Assembly: GCF_001640805.2 (NCBI RefSeq)
Contig: NC_066856.1
Span: 17,041,616-17,105,615 of the forward strand
Length of the DNA stretch: 64,000 nt
Direction of reading: 5' to 3'
From: Lates calcarifer
Lineage: Eukaryota; Chordata; Actinopteri; Centropomidae
Shown here: piece after piece, positions 13,964-27,246 of the stretch
How the letters are laid out: the number at the start of each line of letters is the position of its first letter
How positions within the stretch are numbered: position 1 is the first letter of the stretch
The notes under the pieces: generated by a model
Databases searched by the model: none
What the model was told of the DNA's origin: nothing
Seen by the model: only the letters and a program-made list of their open reading frames with translations
Position numbers and translations under genes: made by a program

Positions 13964-14137
13964 ATCCCCACAGCCGAGTTCGTCTTTGTAAATAGCTGGT
14001 TCTACTTCTCCTTGCTCCGTCACTCTCAGTCTGCTGTTACTGTATGCCACTTTGCGAATGTTGCTTAGAGTTGTGCATGGAGTAGCATAGTTAATCATGT
14101 GTAATCATATACTCAGAGTTGTAGTGGTCACAAAATA

Positions 14138-14557
14138 CACTATGTGGCCAAAAGTATATGGTCACCCCTAAACATGTGTTTGTGTGATATTTTAGACTAC
14201 TGCTTCCAACTTTATGTCACCCCCATGCCCATTCATTCATAATGAAATGGTGTGGAAGAACTTAACTAGCCAGCACAGACCCCTAACCTCAACCCAATTC
14301 AACACCTCTGGGATGGAAGGCAGACTGCAAACCAGGTCCTATTATCCAGCATCAGTGTTGAACCTCACGAATGCTCCTGTGGCTGAATGAGAGAAAATCT
14401 CTGCAGCCAGGTGCCAAAATCTTGTGGAAAGCCTGAAGCCAGAAGAGTGGAGGCAATTATAGCATCAGATTAATGCCCATAGTTTTGGAACAAGATGCTC
14501 AACAGTCACATATGGATGTATATTTTTGTGTGTCCACATACTGTTAGCTGTACAGTG
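14138..14557 (+). mobile_element. Internally deleted Tc1/mariner-type element (non-autonomous)
   Basis: The left end reads CACTATGTGGCCAAAAGTAT after a TA dinucleotide. The right end (near 14538-14557) is its inverted counterpart at about 14 of 20 positions, fitting Tc1-type inverted ends and TA insertion. At 14276-14315 the remnant CAG ACC CCT AAC CTC AAC CCA ATT CAA CAC CTC TGG encodes a decayed form of the Tc1 transposase motif usually read as LNPIEHLW. The total of about 420 bp is far below the size of an autonomous element, and no transposase frame remains open. A second, further-deleted copy lies at 62681-62906. Class assignment is from the motif and the ends. Confidence 0.75.
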
Positions 14558-15002
14558 TGTCATCAGTCTGGTAACATCTCTCCATTTTTCCCTTGGTTTG
14601 CCAATACATAATGAGAATACAATAGAAAAAGAAAGTATATGAAAAGCTGTTTTCTACCTAAGCAAAACAGTTATCTGTGCCCTCTGAAACAGGGCACTGT
14701 GGAGAAAGAGCCTTTGTGCACAGCTGGCTCTTTCACAGATAAGCAGAGGTTAAGAAGAACTCATAATGCTGTGGTTTATTACCCTCATAATCACGATCAC
14801 AATATCTTGCAAAAATATTCAGGATTATTGTGTTACAGTAGCTAATTGTGCTGCCACTTTGTGCAGCCCAAGTCTCTGTTGAACAGTAATAATTGCAGTA
14901 ATGAAGTCAGTGATTTAAATTAGGTTCGATGGATGTTTGCTCGTATAAAATCAGTTTTCTGACTTTTTCAGTGGGGCATGTTCCTGTCAGTTCCCAAAAG
15001 AC

Positions 15003-15003
<1 letters not shown>

Positions 15004-15034
<31 letters not shown>
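15004..15034. repeat. (GT)n microsatellite
   Basis: Uninterrupted GT run of about 15 units. Confidence 0.97.
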
Positions 15035-15039
<5 letters not shown>

Positions 15040-17114
15040 AGTTTTGCCTCTGCTGTGGGTGGTTGTGTCCCAGGCCAATCAGCTGCTGTGTAATTATTGG
15101 AAACGCCACTTTCTGCAACACAACAACTTCCCTGAAAATTGCTGACTTTTCAGCAGATGTACAAAAGCACGAACAACAACAAAAAACCCCTCTTCTTAGA
15201 CAAAAGTTTACCTCAATGAACACAAACTCAATGAAACGTTGCTTGAGCATAATGGACTTAATGTAGATGTATTGTTTAAATTAGAATATGCAAATTGGGT
15301 ATTTCTGTCAATGTTTGTTGGGTTTGCATGTGCTAAATAGCGCAGTACTTAACAGATGTACTTGTCAAATTGTTTTTTCTTAATTATAATTGAATTAAAA
15401 TTCTGTGTTTCCCATTTTTAATCCACCCACATGGTACTGTAAAATCGGAAAAAACACCATTTCAAGAAAGTTGTCAAACTAAAGAACAGAATGTGATTTG
15501 TCATAGAAAGAAAACTAGCAGCAGTTGTTCTTAATTGGGACTTATTTTTTGTGTTTCAGGAAACTATGTGCAAGCAAAACATCTGTTAATATAAGATATT
15601 ACGCTTTTACAGCTAAATCTTTACTTTAGTGTATAAGGCACTAATTGGCCTCCAATTTATACTGCAACATAGTAGCAGAATTAGCTCTTATTTCCATGTA
15701 GATTTCACTGTAACAAGACACTCATTGAAATTCACAGTCTGAGAAGTGAATTTCAGGGACTGTGTCGCTTCATTGCTAAATTGAGCAAAATGTGTTCTCT
15801 GGAAAGGATTTTTTTGCAGTAGAGAAAGCCGTACTGTCCCTGGGGAAATATATCAACATTTCTGTCGTGCTCCAGCTAAAATGACTACATAGCCATGGGT
15901 GTACCTCGCTCAGTCTGACTACGGCTGTGTTGTGGAATCTAGACTGAGATAATGGCGTCTAGACAAATTTGTCATTGACATTTTACATGTCTCTTTTACA
16001 CAGAAAGGAATACAAATGAATATGGCTGCCCTATGAAGGCTGTGTTTGTGCTGCGGTGGCTTGTGTCTGAGGAGATTGTCTTACCACGCCAGCTCTCTGT
16101 TACCATCGGGAAGGAGCTGTATGCCTTCACTTTATTGTGTGTATTTATTATTGAGATATGGTGACACCTGGAGTGAGGGATCATGTCAGAACTCTGGAGT
16201 ATTATTTCTGCAGTGTGTTTATTCAGTTCTTATCAAAAGAGAGAGGTTGAAAGCGGGGGAATGGTTAATGAATGCAGGATAAAGAATCTTCTATATAGGA
16301 TCTTGCAAATATTTGCCTTGTTTATTGCAGCTTACACTGTGCATGATATTGGCTTTAACAAAATACTGAAGATCTCTCGGTGCTGTCATGCAAACCTCCA
16401 GGGAGTGAAGAGAAAGATTTCAACCTGTCAGGTTTGTCTCATGCATAATCGCTTGCACACATAATGAACAATAAGGCGAGAGCAGCGTCAGGCCTTCATA
16501 TCTGCAAATGAAATGCTTGCTGCTGCGGCATCATGAAAGAAAATAGATGGAGGGAAACCACAGTATCCTCTACAGGGACAAACTTTGTTTGGGCTTCACA
16601 AACAATGGCAAATAAGCATATGTCTTTATGGCCTGGTAGAGCCACAAATAGCTTGTCAGAAGTGTGAACAGAGCAGTTGCCCTTTATTGCTTTCGGTGGT
16701 GTTATGGTGCCTTGGAGTCTCTCTCTTCTGCTCAACAATAAACGAGGAGCTGCTTGCTAACTCAGACCACGTTTACCTTTGGGGCCTGTGCGACTGAAAT
16801 GCCCCTTTCATCTAGGAGGGATATGTCTGTCTCAATATCCCCATGGTGCTTATGGCACTGTGCACACAGAAGAGGGGGCGGAGGAGGAGAGGAGATAGAG
16901 GGATGTGCTATTTCTTTGTCCACCATAGCGTATCCCCGTTTGTGTACCCTCTCCCACTCCTTCTCCTAATCTCTGGGGAAAGCATGGGGAATGCAATCAG
17001 AATGTGGGGGAGACATTGGACCCATCTACAAGAAAACAAGGGGATGGTTGACTGGCAGCACCTCCAACCACTCCACCCCCACCACTCCACACCCATTCTG
17101 TTCCCCCACTTGTA

Positions 17115-17240
17115 CCTGTCAGCGGTGCAGTGGTTGAGATCTCAGAGGTTTGGCGGTGCTATCTGCCGGCTGCTCACACAATATCTCTTTATCCTTCGCC
17201 CCAGTGGTCCTCAGGATCGAACCCGCAGAGCGGAGCCACA
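17115..17240 (+). repeat. Possible tRNA-derived SINE remnant
   Basis: The text 'gtcagcggtgcagtggttga' near 17117 looks like the A-box side of a tRNA-derived SINE. 'cctcaggatcgaacccgc' near 17210 looks like a B-box region but in the opposite sense (GGGTTCGATCC on the other strand). The mixed orientation makes this a weak call. Confidence 0.25.
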
Positions 17241-20200
17241 TCTGATATGCTACGTCAACACTTTCTGTATACTCGAACGCTCAACTGTGAAGTTTTGACA
17301 TTGCTTAACTTCCAGCCAATTGCCTAAAGCACACTTAATCAGTAAAAATGTAGAAGTAGTCACATTTTTAAAGGAAAAGTCTGCCTAAAAACACAAGAAC
17401 ACAGCTGCTAGTGAGACCTCTTTGTTTTCTGTACTGACAGGAAGTTTTTCCTAAGAGAACAAGCCAAATCTAAATGATGACTCATCACATAGAGGTATTT
17501 TTACTTGAACAAATCAGAATGTGTGTCAGTCCTACAGATTTAAAGAGCAATATGCCTCTCTCTAGACTTAGCAGTTTGTACAACTCAGAGATTAGAAGTA
17601 AATTGTTCTTTTGTATGAGCACAGAGTAATAATAGAAATTCCTCCTACAGCTTGAAGAGGTCATAATTCTTTAAAACAACAAGCTGCACGATGCATTTCA
17701 AGTAAATAGTTGTAGTAAGTGATTTGTTTTTTCCTCAACTGGTAATGCTCTGGTTGACTTATTGCTCTCCTACCAATCTGAATGCAAAGAGTTGTCACCT
17801 GGAAAACAACAGCTGAGGTATAGGTAGGTGAGACTAGTTGAGGGAAAGTGGAATCACCAAAAGAAAAACAAAAGCTGTCATGACTCTTATAAGAGCGACA
17901 GTATCTGAGGATGGAATTTTCCTTTTCTTATTTTCCAGCCCCAGGAGTTGTAGCTCTCCTTCCAGGATTGATAGCCATTGTGCTGCTGTTGGCCAGAAGA
18001 TAGCCCTGAAAGGTTCTGAGGGTTTATGATATAAAGGTCACGGTCACAGGGCGACAGAATCCAAATTAAATTATACCTGCAGGCAGCAATATGGTGACCT
18101 GGATCATGTCTTAATTTTTTTCGATCAAGGGAGCAAAGTTTTTGCAGAAAATTTGGAATCTTCACGTTAAGGGGTTCAAAATAATTATGTCCACAATATA
18201 GTTTACATCATATTGTATTATATTTGATCATTCTGCAGAGGAAGTTTGGTGCATTATTATTCATAGTAAGGCACGCCTCTTTGTTGAATTCAACACAGAG
18301 AGAGAGTTTTAATGGGAGAAAATACATCAAGAGAAAGAAAGAAAAAGTCAGACACTGGCTAAAAAACAGCATTAACAACAAGCTACGGACTGCTAACCAG
18401 TAGACGGTGTAGTAGTCAACACATGCAAAGTATTAGAAGTAAGTCATCAACTTCTGCTCAAGTCTTCAAACTCTGAACAAACTTTACTTTTTTTACTTAG
18501 CTCTTGTTTTTAATCCTCTTTAAATTTGGATGAAGTCCATTTATCTGTCCAGCTCACAACAGATCTGATGTGGAGGAAGAGCAGATGCAGGAAACCACAT
18601 CAGCAGGTAGTGCCTGACACTGCTGTGGGAAATTACATTTCCCCTACTGGTCCTGCTGTCATTTACCTTGAGTCGCTGTATGATGAGCCTTTACATTATT
18701 AAACCCAGTGCACATGCTCCTCCATCTGTCATCATATTGGCTGCTACTGCCTGTAGTACCTGATTGGCTGAGGCTGCCATCAATCATGTGCTGCTGCATT
18801 GGCCCGGTGTTCAGATCAATGATCAGACAGAGGAGTGGTTCTGACCTTGGACTCATCCCTCCTATTCAAACCAAACTCCACTGAGGGTGGAAGGAGGAAT
18901 TAAATTCCAAAACTAATAGATGAGTATTTATGAGTGCTGTAAAGTCCTCGACCTAAAGCATTTAGTCTCTGCCCATCCCTGTCTCTCTTCAGCATGGCAT
19001 GAAATTAACTATATACCAGTGAAGTGGCCTTTTCTCGCTCCAGTTTCACTTCTGACAAGCTGAGGCTAATGGAGGAGGTGCCTTGGATTAATGTCTCAGC
19101 ATTTTGGTTAAAGCATCCTCTCAGCTGAGTGAGTGGTCGAGTTGTTTGTTGGGGTCAGTGAATTACTTTGCCCTTTTGTGTCAGACAGAAGTCAGCTTAA
19201 AAGGCAATTAGTCAAAAGGAACATTGTCCCTCATCTGTACTGTCCAAGGCAGATTGTTTAGTTGAATGCAGTATTGAGTGAAGTAAATCTCTCTCTGCAG
19301 ACTTCTCATCAAATGAATATTTTGTCACTACTCAGCTTTTCATTGCTTAAAAGGAGCTTAATCTACTACTGAAGATTTTCTTTGACAAACTGAGGTTGAT
19401 TGGTTGATTTGTGAAGACATTTTCTTACTGTGAGCAATCAGAGAGAAATCGAAGTTTGCTGCAATTTAAAACTTTTGTTTGTTACATTGCCTACCACCGC
19501 GATAAAAGAGATGTATGTCTGAGGCTAATCCCAGTCTACTTTTGTAAATTCTTTATTTCAAGGCATGAGGAGACAGAATTTAGCCATTTTCTGGTTCTAC
19601 TAAGGTTCTACTATAGGGGTAGACCATGCATATTCTGAGCAGTACAGGCACAGAAAAGCAACAAACCTTGTGTGAGCACAAAAAAGAATTACAAATAAGT
19701 TTAATCTGTACTGCTGCATCGAAACTAAAGTGATCACATGAATGAAAGACAGAATTGTTTCTTTCTCCCTTTAAAGATGAGAGCAGGAGTGTCCAAAGCT
19801 TTATCTGCTTTGAGGTTATTGCTCTCCAGCCATGACTGATTGAGGTGTTTCATGAGACTGGGGCTGTATTTTAACTCTCAGCACAGTGGAAAATGTAGGT
19901 TGAGCTTCACCATATTGTGATGTCACGGTGTTTAGGGATTTTTGTCTCTTTGTGAAGCGTCAGTCACTGCCCTCCATGTATTAAAAATGAGAAATTTCCT
20001 CGAGGGTTCCACATCGTCTCCTCTTTAGAGTGTACTTACTGACTCTGTTCTCCTCTAAACCGCCTCTATAGTAATTGAGATGAGCCACAAGAGAGAGGAA
20101 ACTTGGAGCTAAGTCAAAACTTTCATCTTTTATTCACAAGCCGTAGCATGAATATCATTTCAGACTTCCTTCATCTCAAATCCTCCCCAAAGATGATTCT

Positions 20201-23200
20201 TCCTTTGCACTATGGTATCTCCACATATGGTGTTGGCTTTACATTCTGATAGTCCTATTAATAACAATTCCAATAAAATATAACAGCACAGAGTCTTTTA
20301 GACACAGGTTTTATTATGAGCAATGGGGCAATTTGGCATAGAAGCATGTGGGTGTTCAAAGAAGGCCCATCACTTATCTAAATAGCACAGAGTCATACGC
20401 TGAATGTCAAGTTATTAACTATGGCTGTAATACAAATTCAATTCAGAGGCCAGATTAAATTAGCGAAATGCTGAACTGCTTGCTAATCAAAAAAATGGAA
20501 AGCTATTCTGAAATGGATTTGTACTACATCATGGTCATTTTTCATCACTATTACTTATTGCTTATTTCATACTATTACTTATTACAATATGTTTTGCTTC
20601 CTGTTTTCGCACCAAATGATGCTCGGATTCAATTTGCCAGTTGAGTATTTTTGCCCTCTTAATAGAATTCTCAGAGGCCTGTGTTTTTTTCCTCACTGGT
20701 TTTTACTCGTTTCACCTTCTGAAAATCTGATTGTGATTTAAATTTTCAGTGATTCCAGTCTTACCTGCTTGTCTCTGGCTCCATCCAGCCTCATCCTTGT
20801 AGACAATATGTTGGAATTGCCTTCAGTGCTTCTCCAGACCTCAGGGATTTTTTTTCATTTTGTCTCGTCGCTCCCTTCTCGTGATCTGGGGGAATTGAAA
20901 AGTCAGTGCTCAATAATGGAATAAATGGTTTTAAAGGGTTGGGGTGGAGAACCGTGTCCTTATCCAGGTATTAGTTAAGAGCCCAGACACAATATCAGGC
21001 TTGTGTTTGATATTCTGTCAACCATGGACACTCCACTAACTGCATATTTGTCGCTCTGTTGCTTACCCTCTATTGTTTTTAATATTTAATGAGGTATATG
21101 TTGAAGTATTTTGATTGCATTTTCTGTTTGTCACATGCACTTGCACAGACACTAAAATTGATCCTATAAACTGAACTAATAACGTACACTATTAGCACAG
21201 TCACAATGGGCAACAGTGCAAACATAATGATTCATGTGTTTATCTCTGATTGAATTCAAACAGAAACACATGAAGAATATGGTAGAAATTTTGTATTAAC
21301 CTTTTTTCTGAAAGGTTTTGGACTGAATTTGATACACACTTGATACAGTTTATTACATGATCTGTTTATTCATTGTCAAAAACACCAGGCAATCCAACCA
21401 GGAAATCAATCCACCCTAGTTAATTTTCCTACTATCGCTTTCATGATTGGAATGCAACTAATCACATGGTCTGTTGAGTCTGTAAACTATAAAATACAAG
21501 CAATTTAAACCCAAGTAGGACTGTGCTTTATGTAGGATGAATGAATGCCTCTCTCTGTGGTGGCAGCAGTGGCCCACTGTGTGAAACAGAGTGAAACATC
21601 TGACGTCAAGGTGAAAAATGCTCGTCCAGCACCTGAACCAGGTCTCTAGGTGGGCCAGATGGACCTGCTGAGTTTTTACAACATGATTTCCTGAAATGTC
21701 TCTGAGATATTGCTGAACTTACTGTAGGTTCCATACCTGAATGACCATAATGTATTTACTATAAATCCCTATACCTTTATTTGCCTCAGCTGAATAGAAA
21801 ACCAAGCTTTTGTTTGAGGCTTTTTTATCCAGTTTTCCCTTGTTTATGTCTATTGGATCATATTTTAATAAGATGCCTTCATGTTTTACAGACTGGTCCT
21901 ACAGTTAGGTTGCTGTTGCTGCTTTTGATGGTAATACAAACAAAACACTTCTTCCAGTCCCCTCCACAGTCTTACATTAGAAGCCCTCCAGCAATTCCAG
22001 GTGCATTGTTTCTCCCTTACTCCCAGTCCTTCTTTTATGGTGAAACATCTGTATGAAGTATTGAGTGTCATTAACAGTAGCTTAAATCATGAAATAAAAA
22101 GTTGAGTGATCTTGAATCAGTGTAAAAGAGCAGTATTTCTGCAGATATATGCAATGTAAATCAGGCCAAATTTTTCATGAAAGCCATTGTAGTGTTTTGT
22201 GTGTACATGTAAAATGCAACCCTTTCTCCTGGACCTATATTATTAGGCAAAAATGCACTGTGGTTAGGGTTAGGGAAATACCTGGATGATGTCATGTCAA
22301 GTTTTCTGTTTTAAAAAGCTGCAAAAGTTACTGGATGTAATACTTCTGTGATTCTGCCTTGGGAATCACTACCTTAGTGCCATGGCTATGACTTCACTAC
22401 AGGGTGGTATACAGATTTTAAATTTGGACAAAAGAGGCCATTGGCATTGGATCAGTACTCTTTATTAGGTTTATTTAGGTATTGGACTTAATATCAGGAG
22501 AGAGAAGATGATTTGTGCCTCCCTGGATTTAGACACTATTCAGACAAGCACTTTGTTTTAGGCACATGGAGGCCTTTTAATTGCTCCAACAGACGACACC
22601 CCTGGCTGTTACTTGAGTAACATATTTTATTTGAGAATATATTTTACTTACCTGAATGAGCTTTCCAGCCCACACCATGGCTACATGAATTGCTTGTCTC
22701 TGTTGCAACAAAAAGGTGGGGGTAACTTGCATTTCTGTCAGCCTCACAATGGGTGTTCATCAGTAGCAGCCAGTTTGTTGTCCCTGGTCTTTTCTAGACT
22801 AAATGAAATCACCCTTGAAAGTTTGCAGAGTTGGCCCAATATTGACCAAGCAAATTAAAGTTGATAGAAAACTTCCAGAATTTTCTTATCACAAAAGTTT
22901 GTGCTGCCCTGCGTTAAACCATTTTCAATCCCAGCCCAGTGCCACTCTTGTGGACTCATTGTTTCTCATTTACTAGCTGCTGGCCTGGCTAGTGTTAGGT
23001 TAGCATACAACTGGTCGTTCCATTTTGGCACTTTGGCTCACCACGCTGTAGCTATAAACGCTACATAAATTTAGCAGTCCTGCATCGTGCCCAGGACCAA
23101 TCTCCCAGAGAGGTGGGGGTAATTTACGATATGCGATTCATGGCATGAATATATCACCACCACTTTATTACAGCCCATCACAGGGGCTGATTAAATTGTA

Positions 23201-23485
23201 TTGCAGATTGGTAGACAGCAGTAGACACCTCTTTCAGTCAGAAACCTACAAAAACACAAACTCTAGTGTAAGTTACATCATAGACATATTCAGTATCTGA
23301 TGACTGTAGTCATGCAAACATCATATAACAACTTTTATACATTTAGTTGCTTCTGTTCAGTGCATTCTGTAGCATTTCTGTTATCAGCATGGACATTTTT
23401 GTTTCCCGTCTGTTATTCTGTTTTCCCTCACCCTCCCTTCTTCTGTCTCTCTCTGTCTCTTTGCCCACCTGCCAACTCTAAGCAG

Positions 23486-23506
23486 GCACACACACATACA
23501 CACACC
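23486..23506. repeat. (CA)n microsatellite, interrupted
   Basis: Short CA run with one 'cata' interruption, about 740 bp upstream of exon B. Confidence 0.85.
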
Positions 23507-24029
23507 TTTGCCTCACTAAAGCTGTGATGGAGATGTAAAGAACGCTGTTTTGGCTGCGTTCGCTGGCAGATGACTCTCCCATGGCCAAGCCTGACAGATT
23601 ACGTTTAAAACCTTCAGTTCAGTTCAGGTGCTGAACCCGCCAAAAAAAAGAAAAGAAAAGAAAAAAAAACACACCCAGCCTCTTGTGGGGAAGAGCTTAG
23701 CAGGGAGGGATAAAGGTAGGGACAAGACTGAGAATGAATCAGGGGAGAGAGAGAATAACCAAACACACACTGTCTGCAGCTACTACAAGTGAGAGTTAGA
23801 GAAGACGACTTGTCTTGGGGAGACAAAGACAGATAAACCCAATAAGGGAGCAGAGTCAATGAGAAAGATCGAGAGGCTGTGAAAAGTCAAAGAGGGATAG
23901 GCAGAGCGGCGTGGAGGAAACAGGGGAGCAAGGGGGTGGGGTGGGGGAGACAGCCAGAGCAAGTGAAGTCGGGGAGCACACATTTCCAAAGAGCCCATCC
24001 TGGCGAATGGACCACAGTGCGTTAGACCG

Positions 24030-24247
24030 AATCCCTGACGTTATGTGACTGATTGGCTAACGTGGAAGCGTGCTTGGAGAGTGCCAGTCAGCTGACGGGG
24101 GGTCTCAAGCTCGGGTCTCTGTTAATCCTCCCACTTTGGTTGAAGCCTCCCACTCATTCGGCACTTGTCCAGAGGACTTTTCTGTATTGAGGAACAGGAG
24201 AGGAGAAGAAGAGAGTGTTGGGGAAGCTTTTTGCTGTCACTTCAGTC
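24030..24247 (+). promoter_or_regulatory. dpp6: Putative promoter and 5' leader of exon B
   Basis: The region upstream of exon B holds a CRE-like TGACGTTA at 24036-24043 and an inverted CCAAT box (ATTGG) at 24052-24056, close together. It follows a purine-rich stretch at 23690-23980. A stop in the exon B frame at 24188-24190, with no ATG between it and 24248, supports the chosen start. There is no clear TATA box. Promoter function is an inference from motif spacing and from the exon that follows. Confidence 0.4.
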
Positions 24248-24298
24248 ATGTCAATGCTAATCGCCACCCAGCAGATCGATACCACCACCTCCAAAATG
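24248..24298 (+). CDS. dpp6: Putative DPP6 alternative first coding exon B
   Basis: These 17 codons read MSMLIATQQIDTTTSKM and end in phase 0 at a strong donor, GTAAGG, at 24299. The first ATG has G at -3. A second ATG two codons later has a poorer context. I do not recall this N-terminus from any mammalian DPP6 isoform, so the assignment rests on several points. It lies between two exons of the gene on the same strand, has the right phase to join the shared exon 2, uses a strong donor, and sits behind a promoter-like stretch. Its length is exactly that of exon A. If real, it encodes a short cytoplasmic tail rich in Thr, Ser and Gln for the Kv4 auxiliary subunit. It could also be the first exon of a non-coding transcript or a chance ORF. 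Confidence 0.45.
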
Positions 24299-25584
24299 GT
24301 AAGGATGAAGCTGCACTCATACTGTAGTGTGCATACTAAAGAACTGTTGAGTCGGATCTTTGGCTGTGACTGCAGCTTGGTGTTTGTGAGCCATGTCTCT
24401 TATTAGGGCTATTAGGCCCATGTGATTTGCATGATGCTAATTCACTCTAAACAGACTTGTATTCCTGCTGTTTTGTCACATTTTAGCTGAATTGTTGCCA
24501 GTTTTTGTTGTGTCTTACTCAGTAATAATCAGTTAAAAAATCCGTATTTCGAGGCATGACTCTCATTCTGATGGAAATATTAATTATGATCGGCAGTCTT
24601 AAGTGTGCATTTGTCCTGTCAGAGGACATGAATAGCCAGGCGGGTCGGGCCACTGGGCTGTGAGAGTTATATTGTCCTGATACAATGACAGGAGGACTGC
24701 TGTGTTGATGGGCTAGCGCTGCCCCCGGGGCTCTCCTTCATAACTCACTCACCATCTCTCAAGGCTCCTGGGTGAAGGTGGAAGTTAAATCAGACTCTCC
24801 ACCTGTCTCATTAAATCAGCCTCCCTCCTCTCATCTGTTTATCTTCTTTATTTTCTTATTCTGCCCCCTTATTTGAACCCGTGGAAGCCCATCAAAGTTT
24901 TGTCACATCAGCGGGTCTGACAGAACGTGGCTCAGGCCAGAAGTGACTCTTTTAGTGCTTGTGTTTGCTTGTTGGGAGGATGAAATGTACTCTGCTGCAA
25001 CACACTTGTCAAGTGGCCTTGGCTGCAGTGGCTTGTTTTGGGAATTATGCGAGTTTCATATTACTTGGGAGGATATATGACAAAAATTTGAAGTTTCAGG
25101 GTTGTGCAGAGGCTCTCCAAATTCTGTAAGAGAAATTCAACAGTTTAATCCCTGCAGCAACTAAATGCCTAGAGGCATTATCAATACATATATCAAAATG
25201 TGACCCCAGTGCAATTAATGCAATGCAGAGTGTGAATAATATATAAGATTAAAGCACTGTAGGTACAATAACAGTAACATGTGCAGCACTCACCAAATAC
25301 ATTTGCATTTTTAGACACATTTTAATGTCGTTTCTTGAAGTGTGGGGATGTCTCACATGCTCTGATCACGTTATGTAAGCAGGGGAAGGGAGGTGTAGTC
25401 TTAATTAACTAAAAAAGGTTGTCAGGGCGTACAAGTAAACAAACAAGCTAGAGCTCACAATTAAGTTGCACATGTTGCATGTTCACACACATTTTCAAGG
25501 TGTGTAACAAGTACGAAAATCTGAAGAAGGTGTCAGTTGTCATTTTTGAAATTCCTGAAAATGACAACTAACAATATGTTTGTG

Positions 25585-25695
25585 AAGATTCCCAGTCATA
25601 CAGGTCATGGTTCTAAATCGAAGGCAACTGAACTTGCTTGGGGTTCTTGAAGATGTTTCACCTCTCATCTGAAAGGCTTCTTCTAGTAGCAATTG
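25585..25695. repeat. Interspersed repeat fragment (GAAGACGTTTCACCTCTCAT type)
   Basis: The text 'ttcttgaagatgtttcacct' at 25646, followed by 'ctcatctgaaaggcttcttc', matches a repeat widely met in fish and amphibian genomes, which I believe belongs to a retroelement. Only this short core is recognisable. Confidence 0.5.
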
Positions 25696-27246
25696 CATGT
25701 GGGATTGACCGGAGAATCTCAAGTTTAAGGCGTGAGTGTTACTGTTCTGAAACCAAAACAATGATTCAAACTTGTATCACGGTATGGGAAGGCAGAACCG
25801 CCACTGCATGCAGTAAAAAAGAAAACAAAAAAAAAAGGGTAGCATTCACGAGGTATGAACCATTTGAAGAATAGTTAAACCCTTAGTTAAAGGCTGTATC
25901 CATTATATTTCTATTTACTTAAGCTGTAGACAACATCATTTTTGCTGTTGAGAAACTTAAATTGTTCCTTCCTGTCCTTGCTGGCAATAACGTTAAAGTC
26001 TTTTTGAAACAGAAGCTTTGCGTTTTCCTTGGCTCCTTTAAACAGACACCAGGCTTTTACACAACCTCTGAAATAATGTTTCTTGTAGAGCTCCAGCGAG
26101 GCAATGTTAAGAAAGTTATGAATGTTAGCTTTAATGCAGGCAACAGGCTTCATGGGTTTTTTAAATTCATTCTACTTATTGGTAATCACTGATTTTCATA
26201 TTCACAGTCTATGTAATCATCTGGCTCAAGTGATCAGGATTGACACCGTGAGTAAGGGAGAGGGTTATTATTTTTTCGTTCAGTCTTTGCCTTCACACTT
26301 CATTCTCCTTAATATCTTGGCACATCTCAGCCTCCCAGTCCTCTGTCCTCATTCAGTTTGAATCTCCTTGGCCTCAGTGCACAATGTTTTCATCAGCTAT
26401 AGTCACCACCAGTGCACTTTTAACAGTGATGTACTGGATCCAGTGCTCTCCTCCCTTGTGTCCCAGAGCCTGGGGGTCAGCCCTTTTGATACATGCAGAT
26501 CAGATGATTTACAGCCCAGTGGTGGCAGTCAGGCCTTTTTCAGGGTTTTGATGTGTCAGGTTTTAATACAAAGCTCCCCCCATACCCCCACACCCCAGGC
26601 AGACAGCACACATCACTAGTCTATGTTAAGATGTCTCATTTCCCAGCTAATGTGTCTAATTCGCTCTGTTACATTAAAATGGTTTCCAGCTCATGAACTA
26701 TTATCCCCAATGGAAAGTCCTCACTTTAAAGACTAGACATGCCTAACTTGCTAAGTAAGACACAGGAGGATGAGTGCAGGGAATGTGTTTTAATGACATC
26801 TTAATACAAATGTTGTTGGAAAAAGGCTTGAATTGGTTTAAGGCACAAATTCCACTCAGGTTTCTCTCCAGCATGAAGAAATATGCTATGTGTGCTATGA
26901 GACGGATTAGTTCTGTAAAAATGTCGGTATATGTTACAAAAAAAGCTAGATTCAATATTGATTCTTTTTGAAATGACAGATGATTGACTGCAACACACAG
27001 CAAAGGCTAAAATATGAATAAGTGATTTTCTCTGTGGACATTTGTCTCTGGCGTAGCTCCTCTATGGCATTTAAGTCCTACTTCTCCCTGAATAAATCAA
27101 TAATTACTTTAAACCCACAGTTTTCTATTTTTTTCCCCAGTCATTCACACAACCTTTTCACTTTCCAAGCCAGAATATCAAAAAAAAAAGAAAGGAAAAA
27201 AAAAAGCTGAGTGGAGAAATGACTAATGTGGAATTGAATGCATTGA

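Larger units (their letters stand above)
358..24247 (+). other. dpp6: Intron between DPP6 first exons A and B
   Basis: Non-coding sequence with a GTAAGG donor at its left edge. In the reading frames I see only short ORFs without family resemblance or plausible exon boundaries. It contains the repeats listed separately (about 3525-3790, 4715-4830, 5935-6195, 8850-9080, 13490-13790, 14138-14557, 17115-17240) and microsatellites near 13.25, 13.93, 15.0 and 23.5 kb. I recognise nothing in the remaining stretches, including 358-3500, 6200-8850, 9100-13200, 15040-17100 and 17250-23480. Some of it may be conserved regulatory DNA, but that cannot be judged from one sequence. Confidence 0.7.

Noticed and set aside
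16843..17298. 151-codon open frame on the plus strand
   Set aside because: It covers a possible SINE remnant and a low-complexity GGAGG/CCACC stretch. The translation has no family resemblance.
22262..22276. GGTTAGGGTTAGGG, telomere-like repeat
   Set aside because: Only two units, which is common by chance and in fish introns; no longer tract.
23625..23640. GGTGCTGAA word upstream of exon B as an RE1 site
   Set aside because: Only one half-site is present. The other half (GGCGCTGTCC) is missing at canonical and near-canonical spacing.
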